From Holothuria scabra (lineage: Eukaryota > Echinodermata > Holothuroidea > Aspidochirotida > Holothuriidae): DNA of 64,000 nucleotides. This document shows, piece by piece, positions 22,040 to 34,223 of the stretch. The stretch spans positions 26,039,648 to 26,103,647 of the forward strand of contig CM074189.1 of NCBI GenBank assembly GCA_037179385.1, given 5' to 3'. Each line of letters begins with the position of its first letter. Within the stretch, counting starts at the first letter, position 1. Made by a program: the position numbers and the translations under genes. Below the pieces are notes generated by a model. The model saw only the letters and a program-made list of their open reading frames with translations. It searched no databases and was not told where the DNA came from.

Positions 22040-24930
22040 ATTTTTGATGATCAGTTGATGTATATGGGAATATATTATTGCATTCACACTGCATTGAGAT
22101 GATATCTAAAAGTGAATCCCCTTCTTGCACCTTGATTTCCTGCACATTTTGTATGTCATTTTGATAGTTGGTATACTAGCTTTCAGTGTCAAGTGTATTG
22201 TATGGCAGCATGCAATAGATATTCCATCACTATCATGACCTAGTGTGTACAGTATATAGATGTCACATGAAGTACAGTATGTAGATATCACAATATCATC
22301 AAGTTTTTTGTGTGCTACACATTTTCTTCAAGACATTCCAAAAATTCTATCAGTATTTTACATGTTTTCCATTAAATTTATTGTTATTTGTAAACCAAGG
22401 TAATTTATGCAATACTGTCTTCCAGGTATATATTGTGAACAACACAAGTTACCAGAATTGTATTCAATGGAATTTCTTCATCCAAACTTCAGAAAATAAG
22501 TTTTAATTACCACTGATGTAATGTTTTGCTGCTTTTGAAATTTAAAAAGGAATAAATAAAAAAGTTTTGGTTCATTATTTCATACCCATGCAGTGCATAA
22601 TTATTTACAGCTATCATGTGATCTGTCTAAATGACCAACAGTTCATTGTAATTTTTCGATGTGGAATCTAATTGTCATTTATGATTGAACAGTTTCCACT
22701 CTCCAGATCTCTTACCAAATATTTCCTTCAGTTAAATGGAGTCAGTTCATAGTGAAGTGCATGACAATCTTTCGTAATTTAACTCTTTGAGCCATAATTT
22801 CAGGTTCTCCGTAAAACATTACATTTATGCAAAGTTACTTTAAAATGCCCTGCCAGCACACCATATTGGGTCCCATTTGGAGCCAAATTGGACTCCCGAT
22901 TGGGGCCCAATCAGTTTTGTCAGTAGGCTATCATTAGGCCCCAGTTGGGCTAACTTAGCAAAATTAAGCCCCACTGGGTCCCAACTGGGCACCAAAGAGT
23001 TTACAGCATCTCTCCCATCTCTCTGGCAAGCCCAGTCGGGGCCCAATTGGAACCTGATGACAATACCAACCTCAGCCCAAGCCCAAATAAGCCCAAGCTT
23101 CCCAAGTAAAACCCACGTGGAGCCCAACCAGGCTTGCTTGCTGGGTGATATCTTCCAGTTTTATTGTACAAAAAATGCTTTCGCACATCTGAAAAGCATC
23201 AAACTTACCCTCAGTCCCCACTCGGAATGTCTTTGAATGTATATCAAACAAATACAGCACATCGTCAATATATCTCACACCTTCCTGCTCCATGCAAGAA
23301 TTTTGGCACATATAGAACAGTATTTATATCAGTTCTGGAATAACCTAAAATAGTAACCTACTATTTTGCTTCTTACTCATGCAAGTATTGTTGCGTTGAA
23401 ATGGTCGGATTTACATTTTTTTTTTAATAACCCTTAAAAAAGGTGATTTCTGTCAATCTGTGGATTGATATGATTGGGTGTACACCCTTGGACCTATTCA
23501 ACATTATTCACTTTTTGCACAGTGTTACACTATAGTATTGTGAAAACACAGTGACATTCAAATAGGTCACTCAAGTTTTAGGCAGTTCAGATTTAATGTA
23601 ATGTATTCTGGGAATAGTATTTACTGGTCATAGCAAAATGTTTTCTGCGTGGAAACTTGGGTGGATGCATAATTTTGCCCCCAGATTTGAGACGGGTGAT
23701 AAAGTCATACCCCACTTACTACTCCCTTGATTTTAATTTGCAATTTGTAGGAAAAAAGATGATTACGTCACTTTGCAAACTTATATGGTTGGTTGCACAC
23801 CCTCTAATTTCTGTGTTGTTTTAATTTAAACGGTCATGGTTTGATCAATTTGAAATGAATCATAAAAATAATTTGTCATCTCTCATTCTATGGTTTTCTG
23901 AGCTGTGGATTTTTTTTTTTTCTGAGCTGTCGGGATTTAACCCCTAAAGGACAGATTGTGTAAAAAAAAGTGGAAAAGGAATGGTAGAGCGCCCCCACAA
24001 AACTGACATGGTCAGCCTGTGCACCCTCAGATCTAGGCTGCATCATGGGTCCGTGATGTATGCCTCAGTTGCTGGTTGCTACATGTGGTTTAAGTGCCAA
24101 ACTGAAGGTTATTGAAATATTTCTTGATCACTTTGCAAAAGCTTTATGTAAATCGTTACTCCGGTGGATAGCCATCTGACTATGAAAATTTCTGAATACA
24201 TGATTGCTACTGTCACAGCTCAGATTTCAGAATTCAAACGTTAAATTTGCTGAGAAACGATTTCGTGTCTTTCCTTTGCCTTGATTAAAAACTATTCCTC
24301 GGAATAACTAGGATGAGCTGTTAAAAGTCAAAATTCAGTTATAGGTGAAATACCTTGAATATTTTTTGGATAGTTCATCTCAACTCCCCATGTTATCGAT
24401 ATCAAAGTCATAAGATGTGTCCCTGAGTATAAAAGCATCCATGTGTAATTGATGGCGTCATATGTCGGAAGTCGAGAGGCCACAGTTCAAATGAACAAAA
24501 ATTGGTGCATACACGTTGTTTGGATAAAAGTATGTTAAAAACGTCATAAATCTGGGTTATAAGAGCAGTAAATTACATCTTGTATCAGCACATTCCATTT
24601 GCAGTGCACACCAGTTAAAATTACCTAAAAGTCTTTTATTCATCTATAAACATGTTGGGAACTTTCTTGAAATCAGATTGTGCAGGGGAAGTCTTCTCAC
24701 GAGGTCACAACCTCATTTAAAAAGCGCCTTCGATATTTTTGTGTCATTACGGCCACAGCTGAAGTGTTAGATAGCTAAATATATGAAAAAAGAGAACGAA
24801 TTTTGTCTTTTTAATTTTCGTAGTTCATCGGGAAATTTAAGAAAATTGGAGTTGAACTGAAAACACTCATTATTTCGACTTGGTATGGGCCTTTGCGAAA
24901 TATTGAGTACGTAATGATGAACCAGTAAGT

Positions 24931-24963
<33 letters not shown>

Positions 24964-27900
24964 AACCTCAGCAAGCAATGCCATCATAGGTCGTAGAGTC
25001 TACTTCCGAATCAGTTTTCTAAAAAACTTTTAAGGCCAACTGTTAATCTATTTATCATTTATCCAATATAACTTTAAAAATAGCTGAACATGGATTCCAG
25101 TGTTCCCGATTGTATGAAGACAGAGATCCCGTGCCCACTACCGGTATGCTCTTCAACGATGACATTATCCCTTGACCAGTTGACACACAAACGGGGCTAC
25201 CATGGTCACCCGCATGCCATTCTTTTGCAAATCCTTGTTGCCTTAATGATAACGAGCCATGAATATAAATAACAATCAAGATTTCTATGAAGTTTCATGT
25301 TTGTTATTACTTTTGGTTAATAGTTTTCAAACGTAATATGAAATAAAGGGACATTATGTTACATTAAAATACTAAAAGTAAGTAAACTCATGACTTAAAT
25401 TTTAATTGCTAGCCTACTCAACCTATACAATGTGACGTACGTAAAAAGACAAATGAAGGTATGGTTGAATTTCTTGACAAAATATGAACACCTTTACTCA
25501 GCTATAGTCCATATATACACAAATAGATACTTTAACCTGTTGTATAGTTTAAAGGGAAGACATGCATGGCCATTTCTTCACACACCTTTCTTATTATCAC
25601 ATCTTTTGGCAGAATCTGATGATACACAATGCACTATAAGGCCACAGTAACTTACAGAAGAACGATAGTGGAAAAGTAATTAAAATATTATGCCTTTCCA
25701 TAAATATTTCCCAACACCAATTAAAGTCCTTCAAAAATTAGAATACCACTAGGTAGTATTGATCCTCTGGTTTTGTGTTTCGCACATGAATTTCTCCAAA
25801 CGCTGTAGGTTTGAACGCAGAAAATAAAGCTATTACCTGTCAACCTCCGCAAAACTAATGACTAAATAGTAGCAGGAGGCAAAAGGGAAAAGTCGGTTAG
25901 TTAACTGTTCCACCGAAAGGTGCAGCAGTTCGACACGCAACCGTTGACATATAGAGCAGAGCCGTATATATTGTCAAAACACCACTTTGCGTAGTAGCTG
26001 ACAAATAGAGGGCGCTCTCGGTAATAAACAGATAGGCGGGGACCTTATATCACGTAAGTATAAAGGGCCTCTGGAAACAAGTAGATGTCCCTCTATAGGG
26101 TTCTTTACATACAATAAAATATACGGCCCTGGCGGGTAACAAAAGGACAACCAACCTATGGCCATATCGTTTTGTTTGTAATCAATCGACCTGTCTTACT
26201 AAGAGTTAAAAAGATAAATAACATAAAGTAGTGACGTCTTCTAGACGAATCTAGAATTTGAACAGCCTATTTTCTATATTACTGTGCTGGATTCGTCACT
26301 GTATCTTCCTTCATACTCGCCGTGCTGTTTTGCGTCAGGAGAAATAATCCCCTCAAAATATTTTGATCTCTTTTGAAAGTTTTTTATTACAAAAATCAAA
26401 CTTACAGTTGAAATAAACAATTATCATATACTGTACCACGAAGCAATTCTCTTTTACTCGAAACCTTGGACTTGTGTGAGGTACCGTATTTCCCATACCA
26501 TTTTGTAAATTCCATTGTATATCTCGAGTATTCGGATTTGGAAGATATTCCCATGAACATATTGAGTAAGTTAATCATTTTTGCGTATAAAATATTTCGT
26601 CTTCAGAGATAGTAATGAAGAGTCGTGTACACTTTCCCTTAACTAAAATCAATGTGGTTTCTACTATTGAAGTTCTCTCTACTTTCTGGCGAAAAGGTAA
26701 GTTGGCGACACCAAAGCATTCCTCCCATAGCAGGTCGATCTACTTCCTGGAGGAACTTACATCAGTGAAAGAAAATAGACCCTTTAGCTTAGAAACCATT
26801 TACATCATTGGTCTGTTATGCATGGGTTTGCTCTAGACTAGATCGTAAGAACAGATACTACACATGATCTGACAACTCCCTAACCTGAGTGAATAATCAT
26901 ATAATTGTGCTATCACTAATTGCTTCATTCAGGGAGTTGTCGGTGACAATTCCCTGTTTGATTACAAGTGCTTTGAATTCTCTCAATATTACACGAATAC
27001 ATAACACACCCTCTTTAATCATCATCTGACTCTTTTAATACAAACATATAGACGAATCCGGACAGATTATGATGGTCTGATTTTAGTCGACCATATATAT
27101 ATATTGGGGTCCATTGCGGTTCATCACATTCAATCTTCCTTCGTTACCTGTTCCATGCCGATGGTTGTACACTGAAGTGTATCTTAGTTTTTTCAACTTC
27201 ACTGAATATGAGGATTTGAAATTCACGTAGACAATAAACGAAGACGATTAAAGGTTGATGGACCCCACTAATGGCTGCCTACAGTCACTAGAAACAAGCG
27301 CTAATCGGATACTTCTATACCTAAACAGACTAACCACGCCCATTCAAACTAGCGTTGCAGATCATTACGGAATATTTGGCTACAGATGGTCAAGGACGAC
27401 AATATGTGTACCAAGGTTCCGGGGTGTGGGTTTACAAGTTTTACTTTCTTGTAGCCGTGTCCATACAATAGACCTTTACTCGTTGACATCACCCTGACGT
27501 CATCTTTGGGTGAATGAAAAACGTGACCGCACGCAGTAAAATTCGCCCACTCGTGTCAGTTGTAGACTACGTGAGTTGTTTGATCTGTTTACAAATCAGC
27601 TGTCTGCAATTGTTGGTGTAGCTGTAACGTCACAGCTCCCCGGTGTTACTTGCAATGAAAAACGTGTTTCTTCAAAGAAAGGCGTTTTGTTTTCACTGAT
27701 CTTATGCAAAACGCCAGTTATGACCTTTACAGAATCCAAGTACAACAGCATCAAACCTTCAGAAATAACGTTGAAAAATTATTAGTGAAACTATGTAAAA
27801 CTCTCATTCTCATTCTCATTCTGCAATACAACTTCCTCCTGCCTATCTATAATCACAGGCAAAGAATCTTATGTTTACTTATGTGTTCATTCATTACACA

Positions 27901-27985
27901 CATTATCAGAATCCTAAGTACATGATGCGATGGCGACCTTTTCCAGTCCAAGAAGCATATGTGGTCTTATGTAACATAACTAACT
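22040..27985. other. intergenic region between WD40 gene and Barx 3' end
   Basis: The two genes converge here. Apart from the foldback at 22855-23135 and a run of about 30 T at 24931-24960, I see no gene. Short frames at 25055-25279, 26615-26836 and 27255-27497 lack splice or family support. The Barx 3' UTR should lie just below 27986. A TATATATATA stretch near 27097 is not a demonstrated promoter. Confidence 0.5.
22855..23135. repeat. foldback element built from GCCCAATTGGG-type words
   Basis: Many copies of CCCANNTGGGNCC-type words occur in both directions (GGGGCCCAATCAG, GGCCCCAGTTGGGC, CCCACTGGGTCCCAACTGGG, CGGGGCCCAATTGG). They create long spurious frames on both strands. No protein is supported. 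Confidence 0.78.
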
Positions 27986-28204
27986 TCATTGTAGCGCCAT
28001 TAGAGGTTTTGGTGAGGGAGCTCTAGAAGTTTTTGAAGATACTGGTGATGACGTATGTGACAGTGGTGACGTCATGGATTCTCTATCTGAGTCATCTGAT
28101 TGGTCTGTTTGAATGTCATGTGATTGTTCCATTACAAGAAGTTCCGACTTTTTTGGTCTCCCTTTTGGTTTCGTAGGAGCTTCCTGACCGCCCCCTTGAA
28201 GAAC
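27986..28204 (-). CDS. Barx: Barx C-terminal exon
   Basis: Acceptor CTTTGTAG, then 72 codons and TGA. It opens with [19 protein letters not shown], in which GRPKK resembles an AT-hook core. The acidic/serine segment [18 protein letters not shown] and a Ser/Pro tail ending [11 protein letters not shown] follow. The acidic part could be a transactivation region; this is inference from composition. Confidence 0.95.
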   Translation of the reverse strand, partial: VLQGGGQEAPTKPKGRPKKSELLVMEQSHDIQTDQSDDSDRESMTSPLSHTSSPVSSKTSRAPSPKPLMALQ

Positions 28205-31200
28205 CTACAAAGAAAAAAAAGGATGTTTATCATTCATTTAAAAACGGAGACAGCTTGCAAAAAATAAAGCTACTTTTTAGCGTATGCTTTGGAAAGCGTA
28301 ACCTCTGAATATAGTTATATAGCGATTGTAGGTGTATTTTAAGAGATATCTTTTTCAAGCACGGTAAAGGGGGCGACGTTGCATATGGTGGTAGACGAGA
28401 TAGTTTTCATGTATGCAGTAATGCACCCGGTGTTTTGGACTTGCTGCTGAAGATTGTGGGAAGACAATCTAAGCGAAGCGCGGCCGCCATCAGTTTGGCG
28501 CGAATCTTACCAGATACGTTTTAGATAAAAAATACCCCTAGATCGCAGGAAACCGCCTTTCCCCGGCTTCAGAAGTAAGCTCCTACAAATGGTATTGTCA
28601 ATTTTTCTGGATGGAAAACGATTTTCCGTAAACATTATTGCAGATTATCAAAATAAACTTACCTCTCTCCATAGGCGTGGGAAGCGGGGGCTGTGGGGGT
28701 GATAGCCATCCCAGAGAAAAATGAGGGGGCGCGCCCCACTTCCCAGCTCAGAAAACCCCTTTTCATTTGTGTGATATTCTCAACCCTTCTTTCTTATAAA
28801 ATTCCGAGTTCTCTTCAATACAAGCACCAATTTATAATTCATGGTTTTAAAAAAGCAAAATTTTCCGCACTCCGTGCCCTCAACTGCAACTCCTAATGCA
28901 TAAGTGCCGTCTCATAAATCAATTTGACAAATCTTTTCAAACCATGCAAATTAAAAAGAATCGAAATTTGCCATTTGTGACACCGGCAACTTCAGTGCTA
29001 TGTTAGAAGTTGTCTTTCATAAAATTCCAAAGTATCTCTAATATAAGCTCATGGCTTTGAAATAGTTTGTCTAAAATAGACAACAAAGTTTCGGAAACTT
29101 AAAATTTTTTTGGAGAGCTTCAGTTCGTAGGCCTTCAAGTTAACATTACGTAGCAACAACGATCTTCAGTCGATCACCGTGCAATCATTCTTAGATTTGC
29201 TAACATAGGAGGAACAGATTTTTTGATCAGTTTGTCAAATTTCCCTGTACAAGCAGCCCAGAACCCAAAAATTTCTGCAAAACAAGCTCCCTATCCACAA
29301 ATATTGCTTTCAAAAAGGCAAAAATTTCGGCTCGCTTTTCGCGGCACAAATTACGTCCCTAATACAGTAGTGTTCACATTTCAAAGATAACTCAGATTTT
29401 GGGGTGATTGCCCCTTCCCCTGAGGAAGTCATTTTACCTCCCTGCCGCTTAGCCACTACTTACAAGTCTGAGAAGTGCCATTTTCGACTGTCTCGGGGGT
29501 CCGATTTCTCAAAATTTCCTCTAGGCTTCGAGCCAACTGGTCAAGACGTTAGTAAATTTCCCACTTCTCAGATTTTACAGAATGAGGGCGCTTGCCATCT
29601 GAACTTTTCGTTCATTATGGGTTACTGGTGAACAGTTAGAATCAGAAATTGGAATGAGGGTGGGTTGTAGGTTTGAGATTTTACAATAAGTAACTGGAAG
29701 ATACAGCACCATCGTCTTAACACAAGACTGCCAGCCAACTAACGGTGGCGCTCCGCTTAGATAGTCTTTCAGGCAAGACTTCAGGCAGGGAATCGTTATT
29801 TTGCCTACCGTACTCAAATGCTCTCATATATACCTTTCATCAGGGATACCTTTCAACCCTATCAGTTGAATAGTCTGTGATAAGATGGATTTTATAGTAA
29901 CTTGAAGAATTAAAATGTTATCAATGTTTCTCAGTTTGCAGAGGGCATACTAGATATCTCGAATCGTTGTCCACTGTAGCATGGCTGGAAAAAAAAGAAT
30001 TCCACTTTCTTTAGTGCCCAGTTTCATTTGAAAAAGATGATTTATGGAATAGAATTTTTTATTTTAAAAATATCATTCTTTCTGGTTGGAAAAAGCGAAA
30101 AATTTAGCATAAAAATGTTCCTTTAGGTCAATGGGGTAGGGTGAGGGTGCATAGTCCTAATATTGCTCCCCCCCCCCCTCACTTTCATATTGCTTCCTAC
30201 GCCACTGCCTCTCTCAAACTGTCTACAGCAGCAACCCCAGCCTTATACATTCAATCTAATATTGCTCTCTTTCGCTTTAGCAAGCTAGCGTTTATTGTTT
30301 GCACCAATCTGTTTTAATCGCTATATTAATATTCCAGGCGTTGGTACAGTAACGTTGCACTTCACTTGTAACGTTAGCTAGTCTGTTTGCGTATACTGCA
30401 CAGTACTTGTATTTTATTCACTACTGGTTTATTGTTAACGGAGTGTGTGCTACAACAATGTGAATATATATAACTATTTTATTGGTGGAATGCTTAATTT
30501 TAGTTTGATCAGAGAGTTTTGATTTGGGTTGGTAACGTTCTAGACAAGAACAATCCGTTTGGACCTCTTAACTCTGTTGAAAATATAACAAATAAATTTC
30601 ATCAAATAAACAACACCCATTGATGACCCGAATCCTGAGGACCCTTGAACGTCTCTAGGGTACCCCTTTGCATGTGTGTTCTGTAACGGATCATTGTAAT
30701 TATAAGTTTTCGACAGTTTTCTAACCATTACAAGACTTTCTGAGGGCGTCTGGCCCAGCTCGACATTTATCAGAAAAATATTGAGGTTAGTTTAATGCGT
30801 TGACAGTGGTTGTCGGCAGTAAATTCCTTTAAGATTTACCTCATCTGATTGTATATTCGTACCCAGATGCTTTTCTGAGGACTTCTGTTAGGGTTTTCCG
30901 TACTCCCACACCATTCGCCATCAGGAACGTCGTTCTTGGTGTGAGACGTGGTGAATTTATAAGAGACGCCGTGTGAGTCCGTTTTACTTTTTTATTTTGG
31001 GAGAAACGGGTGAAACTAACGTTAAAACATTTTTCGAAAACAGTCAACCTCCCGGCCACATTAACTTGGCATGTAAAAGGTTTCGAGTCAAACGCATTTT
31101 CCGACAATCGCACCCTTGACTTAGTACCCGTATGGGGGCTGCCCGGCTCCCAGTGGCACAATTTCTCCAATTGTCATTTGACATACATTTGGCATTCACT

Positions 31201-32517
31201 GGACGACCTTTACTCCCAGAACGAAACAATCTGGGTACCTCAATCCCCTACCCAAAATATGTCGCCATTTTAAATTATCGTTGTGATCCAATAACCAAAA
31301 TTCTACGCATTTTCGCCAAGTGTAACGACCAAAATTAACATTGAATTGAAATTTTTTACAATCATATTTACTATTCGTATAATTAGGCATACATGTGACC
31401 CACTGAGCCCCTTATACCGGTTAATGTTGGGATTCACCATCAACATCGATAATAGAAGCCCCTAGCCGTACTAGTTCCGCGTAGAGAAGGATACGTTTGG
31501 GGAAGATGTATTACTTAAATGCGATAAAGTGAAGGTTATTTTGGTTTTTATGGATGAGGGTAAAATTCTCTTCGAAAAGGCATACTGGCCCTAGCTTTGG
31601 CTACGGGCTTGTTAGCACTGCAACGACAGACAATCGGGTACATATATTACAGTGCAATTAAATGTAGTACGATTACGCAATTAAATTTAGTTGCGCTACA
31701 TGTTTAAGTTTTAACAGTCAAATATTGTCATGTTAGCTTGAGGGAATCTCCTCACTGGATGCTCTAAATTTGCAACATAATCTCCCAAACTCTAAAATTT
31801 GCCAAATGAAACTGACAAATCTTATCCATGATGTATTGTACTGTCGGAATTTTGGGCATGATTGTTCTCTCAACTTGGTTATTGTATTCTCGTGGTGGTA
31901 GACGAAACAATTATTGGTCCGCCATCTGTTTGTATTGAGTTGACTGGGTCATCAAGGCATTTGGATATACTCCCTAAATATGCAATCAAGGTCAAAAAAT
32001 GGTAAGTCCTCATATAAATCACGTAATAAGGTAATAATAAGCTGTCGTTACTGGTTTATTGTGTAAATAATCGACAAATTTACCTGTTTTTTCCACTTCA
32101 TCCTTCTGTTCTGATACCACGTCTTGACTTGCAGTTGACTCAATCCCAATGTTTCTGCCAGCTCTAATCTATCTGGAGTTGACAAATATTTCTGCTTCTC
32201 GAATCTCTTCTCCAGTCCCATCAGCTGCAACTCTGTAAACACGGTCCTACTTCGACGACACTTTTTAGCTACTCTGGATCCTTCACTGGGCGTGGTTCCA
32301 GCCCTTCCTCTTAGATATACAGGTACTGGTATAGGTACCCCCAGGGGAGCTGGGGATGATGATCGAGGGGGATGAAATGGATGGTAGACTGAGTTTGGTG
32401 GAATAAGCCCAGGCTGATGTTGGAGGCCGAATTGGAAGGCTAAGCTGCCAGCAGGAGATATTAATGATGGATGTGAAAATGGAGCAGCGGGGACGAATCG
32501 GTGGAAATAAGCGGTAT
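27986..32517 (-). CDS. Barx: Barx-type homeobox transcription factor, 3' two exons
   Basis: Two minus-strand exons, 32517-32084 and 28204-27986, join in phase 0 across a 3.9-kb intron to give about 216 residues with a stop at 27986. A proline/serine-rich N-terminal part precedes a homeodomain with [20 protein letters not shown], then [24 protein letters not shown]. Recognition-helix residues include Gln50 and Asn51, with Tyr49 typical of Bar-class proteins. The intron falls right after the homeodomain. The next exon gives [19 protein letters not shown], matching the basic region that follows the homeodomain in Barx proteins, then an acidic serine-rich tail. It is a nuclear DNA-binding regulator. 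The 5' exon, expected to hold the FMIEEIL motif of vertebrate Barx, was searched for on the minus strand and not found. Confidence 0.95.
28461..28502 (+). repeat. CTATCTAAGCGGAGCGCC core, Barx intron copy 1
   Basis: Reads AGACAATCTAAGCGAAGCGC then GCCATCAGTTTGGCGCG. It is in the same orientation as the copy at 62001. Confidence 0.7.
28690..29350 (+). repeat. dispersed repeat family 2, copy 1
   Basis: Shares ordered blocks with 56720-57240 and 59820-60720. The clearest is TCTTTCATAAAATTCCAAAG followed by TAATATAAGCTCATGGCTTT, AAAATAGACAACAAAGTTTC and a 3' segment with ACGTAGCAACAACGATCTTC. No coding frame. Confidence 0.7.
29733..29775 (-). repeat. CTATCTAAGCGGAGCGCC core, Barx intron copy 2
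   Basis: Reads GCCAACTAACGGTGGCGCTC then CGCTTAGATAGTC, opposite in direction to the 28461 copy. The pair could base-pair in the Barx pre-mRNA. Confidence 0.75.
32084..32517 (-). CDS. Barx: Barx homeodomain exon
   Basis: Acceptor TTTTACAATACAG just above 32517 (enters in phase 1); donor GTAAAT below 32084, after CAG. It encodes 144 codons plus two bases. About 75 residues rich in Pro, Ser and His ([20 protein letters not shown], then [19 protein letters not shown]) precede the basic KKCRRSR that opens the homeodomain. The whole homeodomain is on this exon. Confidence 0.96.
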
Positions 32518-32704
32518 CTGTATTGTAAAATAGAGGACAAAAAAATTATCACATAGTTTCATTTCTTGAATGGCAAAACGTTTTGTTTTAAAGTCGTCAA
32601 TGATTGCTGGTTCAGTATGGACGATGTTACATTTAACACTAAGTTGGGGATTCAAGTGATACACTATGTAATTACTGTACCTCTACTGATTAGTTGATCC
32701 CATA

Positions 32705-33105
32705 GTATCCCACTAGCATTATGTGAGGTAGTCTACCTCCACTGACCACTTGCGTGATATGAGGTATCGTACCTCCACCGATCACTTGCATGTTATGAGA
32801 TCCCCCACCGATCACTTGTATGACATGAGGTATACGTCCACTGACCACTTACATAATATGGGGTAGTGTACCTCCACCGATCACTTGCATGATATAAGGA
32901 ATTGTACCTCTTCCGATCACTTGCAGGATGTGAGATCCTCCACCGATCACTTGTATGACATGAGGCATACCTCCACTGACCACTTACATAATAAAAGGTA
33001 GTGTACCTCCACCGGTCTCTTGCATGAAATGAGGTGTTGTACCTCCACTGACCACCTGCATGATATGAAGAAGTGTACACCTACCGATCACTTACGTGAT
33101 AGTGT
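32705..33105. repeat. 30/36-bp minisatellite upstream of the Barx homeobox exon
   Basis: About eleven units of CCTCCACCGATCACTTGCAT plus ATGAGGTA-type endings, alternating in length between about 30 and 36 bases. The array starts about 190 bases above the acceptor of the homeodomain exon. Open frames across it (YHASDRWRYTTPYYVSGQW-like on the minus strand) follow from the unit length and show no splice support. Confidence 0.9.
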
Positions 33106-33934
33106 TTTCTGTCCCATTACAAATTCAACACCGTTTATTCTACCTTATGCTTTTAAACTTTAGTATCTGAATTTAGATTTCGTTATCTTGTGTTTATTCT
33201 TTTAAATTGTTCTCACTGACATGATTAATATTTTAATTTCATTCCTATTTACTGCATTATATGCTCTTAAAGTTCTGTAAGACTTTTGCGTCCGTAGGTA
33301 TACATCGTTTTTATACTAGTTCTTTATGAATTTTTTCCACTTTCGTTGTGGTGTATTTCCTTTATGTACTTGTGTCTTATCAGTGTTGGTTACGTTCTAA
33401 ATGCATTTTAATTTCGTCGACTGAAAATGATTTTACCTTTGACTTTAATGACTTGAGCCATTGAGTGGAGGGTACAACGTCATATAAAGATGTACTGGCT
33501 GTGTCTTTGAACGGATTTTCTAGCCGTTTACTGCAAAATGTAAAGTGTTTCCTTTTTAATAATTCTTGTATACTCTTCGTTCCACTTAAATAGATTACTT
33601 TCTGCCTGTACTTTCTTAAAGTTTTGTAATGAGACTCTCAACCCTCTTAAGGGTACATCACCATCGCTATCTTACAGTCTTAAATGCAGTCTGCGTCTTA
33701 TTTTTCATGTTGCGATGGAGCAAAAGTAGGCTCTCGGTAAACGGGTCAATTTGTATGCCGAATGTAAGAAACAAACAAAAAGCTGAATCATTCATGAGGA
33801 TATTAATTTGCTGTTATGTGTATAGTTTATTTAGTAATTCACTACTCTTCCCCTTTAAGTGGAAGTGATCGTAGACCTACCAATCCACAGTGCTTAGGAA
33901 GTGTGTAATGTTTCATACAGAAGCACAGTTCACT

Positions 33935-33944
33935 TGCGCATGCG
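33935..33944. promoter_or_regulatory. NRF-1-like palindrome TGCGCATGCG
   Basis: TGCGCATGCG matches the core of the nuclear respiratory factor 1 site and stands out in AT-rich sequence about 1.4 kb upstream of the Barx homeobox exon. A single site is weak evidence for a promoter. Confidence 0.3.
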
Positions 33945-34189
33945 TCAATCTTCATTTTTAATTAAAAAGTAATGCACTTAAAATCCGTACTTTCTGCAGA
34001 TCATTTATTTAAAACACAAAACATCACTGCGTCAATGACATATCATGTGTTTTTGCAAATAATACCGACTAGTAATAAGTAGAACGTGCTCTGACCGGAT
34101 GTAGTTTTTGCATGTTCACAAAGAACATAAATTTGTTTGGAACTTTCAGCATATAAATATAAATACATATTCATTTAAGCATATGAAGC

Positions 34190-34223
34190 ATGGAAGTACT
34201 ACCTCGGAGGTACTACTTCCATG
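34190..34223. repeat. short perfect-type hairpin
   Basis: ATGGAAGTACTACCTC and GAGGTACTACTTCCAT pair with one mismatch around a tiny loop. Confidence 0.7.

Larger units (their letters stand above)
28205..32083 (-). other. Barx intron
   Basis: A 3.9-kb intron that contains repeat copies (28461, 28690-29350, 29733) and otherwise unremarkable AT-rich sequence. No nested gene is supported. The ORFs at 30841-31338 on both strands overlap one another and lack family resemblance. Confidence 0.75.

Noticed and set aside
22840..23311. Overlapping ORFs on both strands (WAEVGIV.., GPISFVSRL..)
   Set aside because: Produced by the GCCCAATTGGG foldback words, with no protein family.
24931..24960. Run of about 30 T as a retroposon tail
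   Set aside because: No adjoining SINE or LINE body or target duplication could be recognised.
25055..25279. Minus-strand frame with WHAGDHGSPVCV, faintly like a serine-protease active-site loop
   Set aside because: The GDSGGP motif is not matched, and no His or Asp region or convincing splice site was seen. Chance resemblance is more likely.
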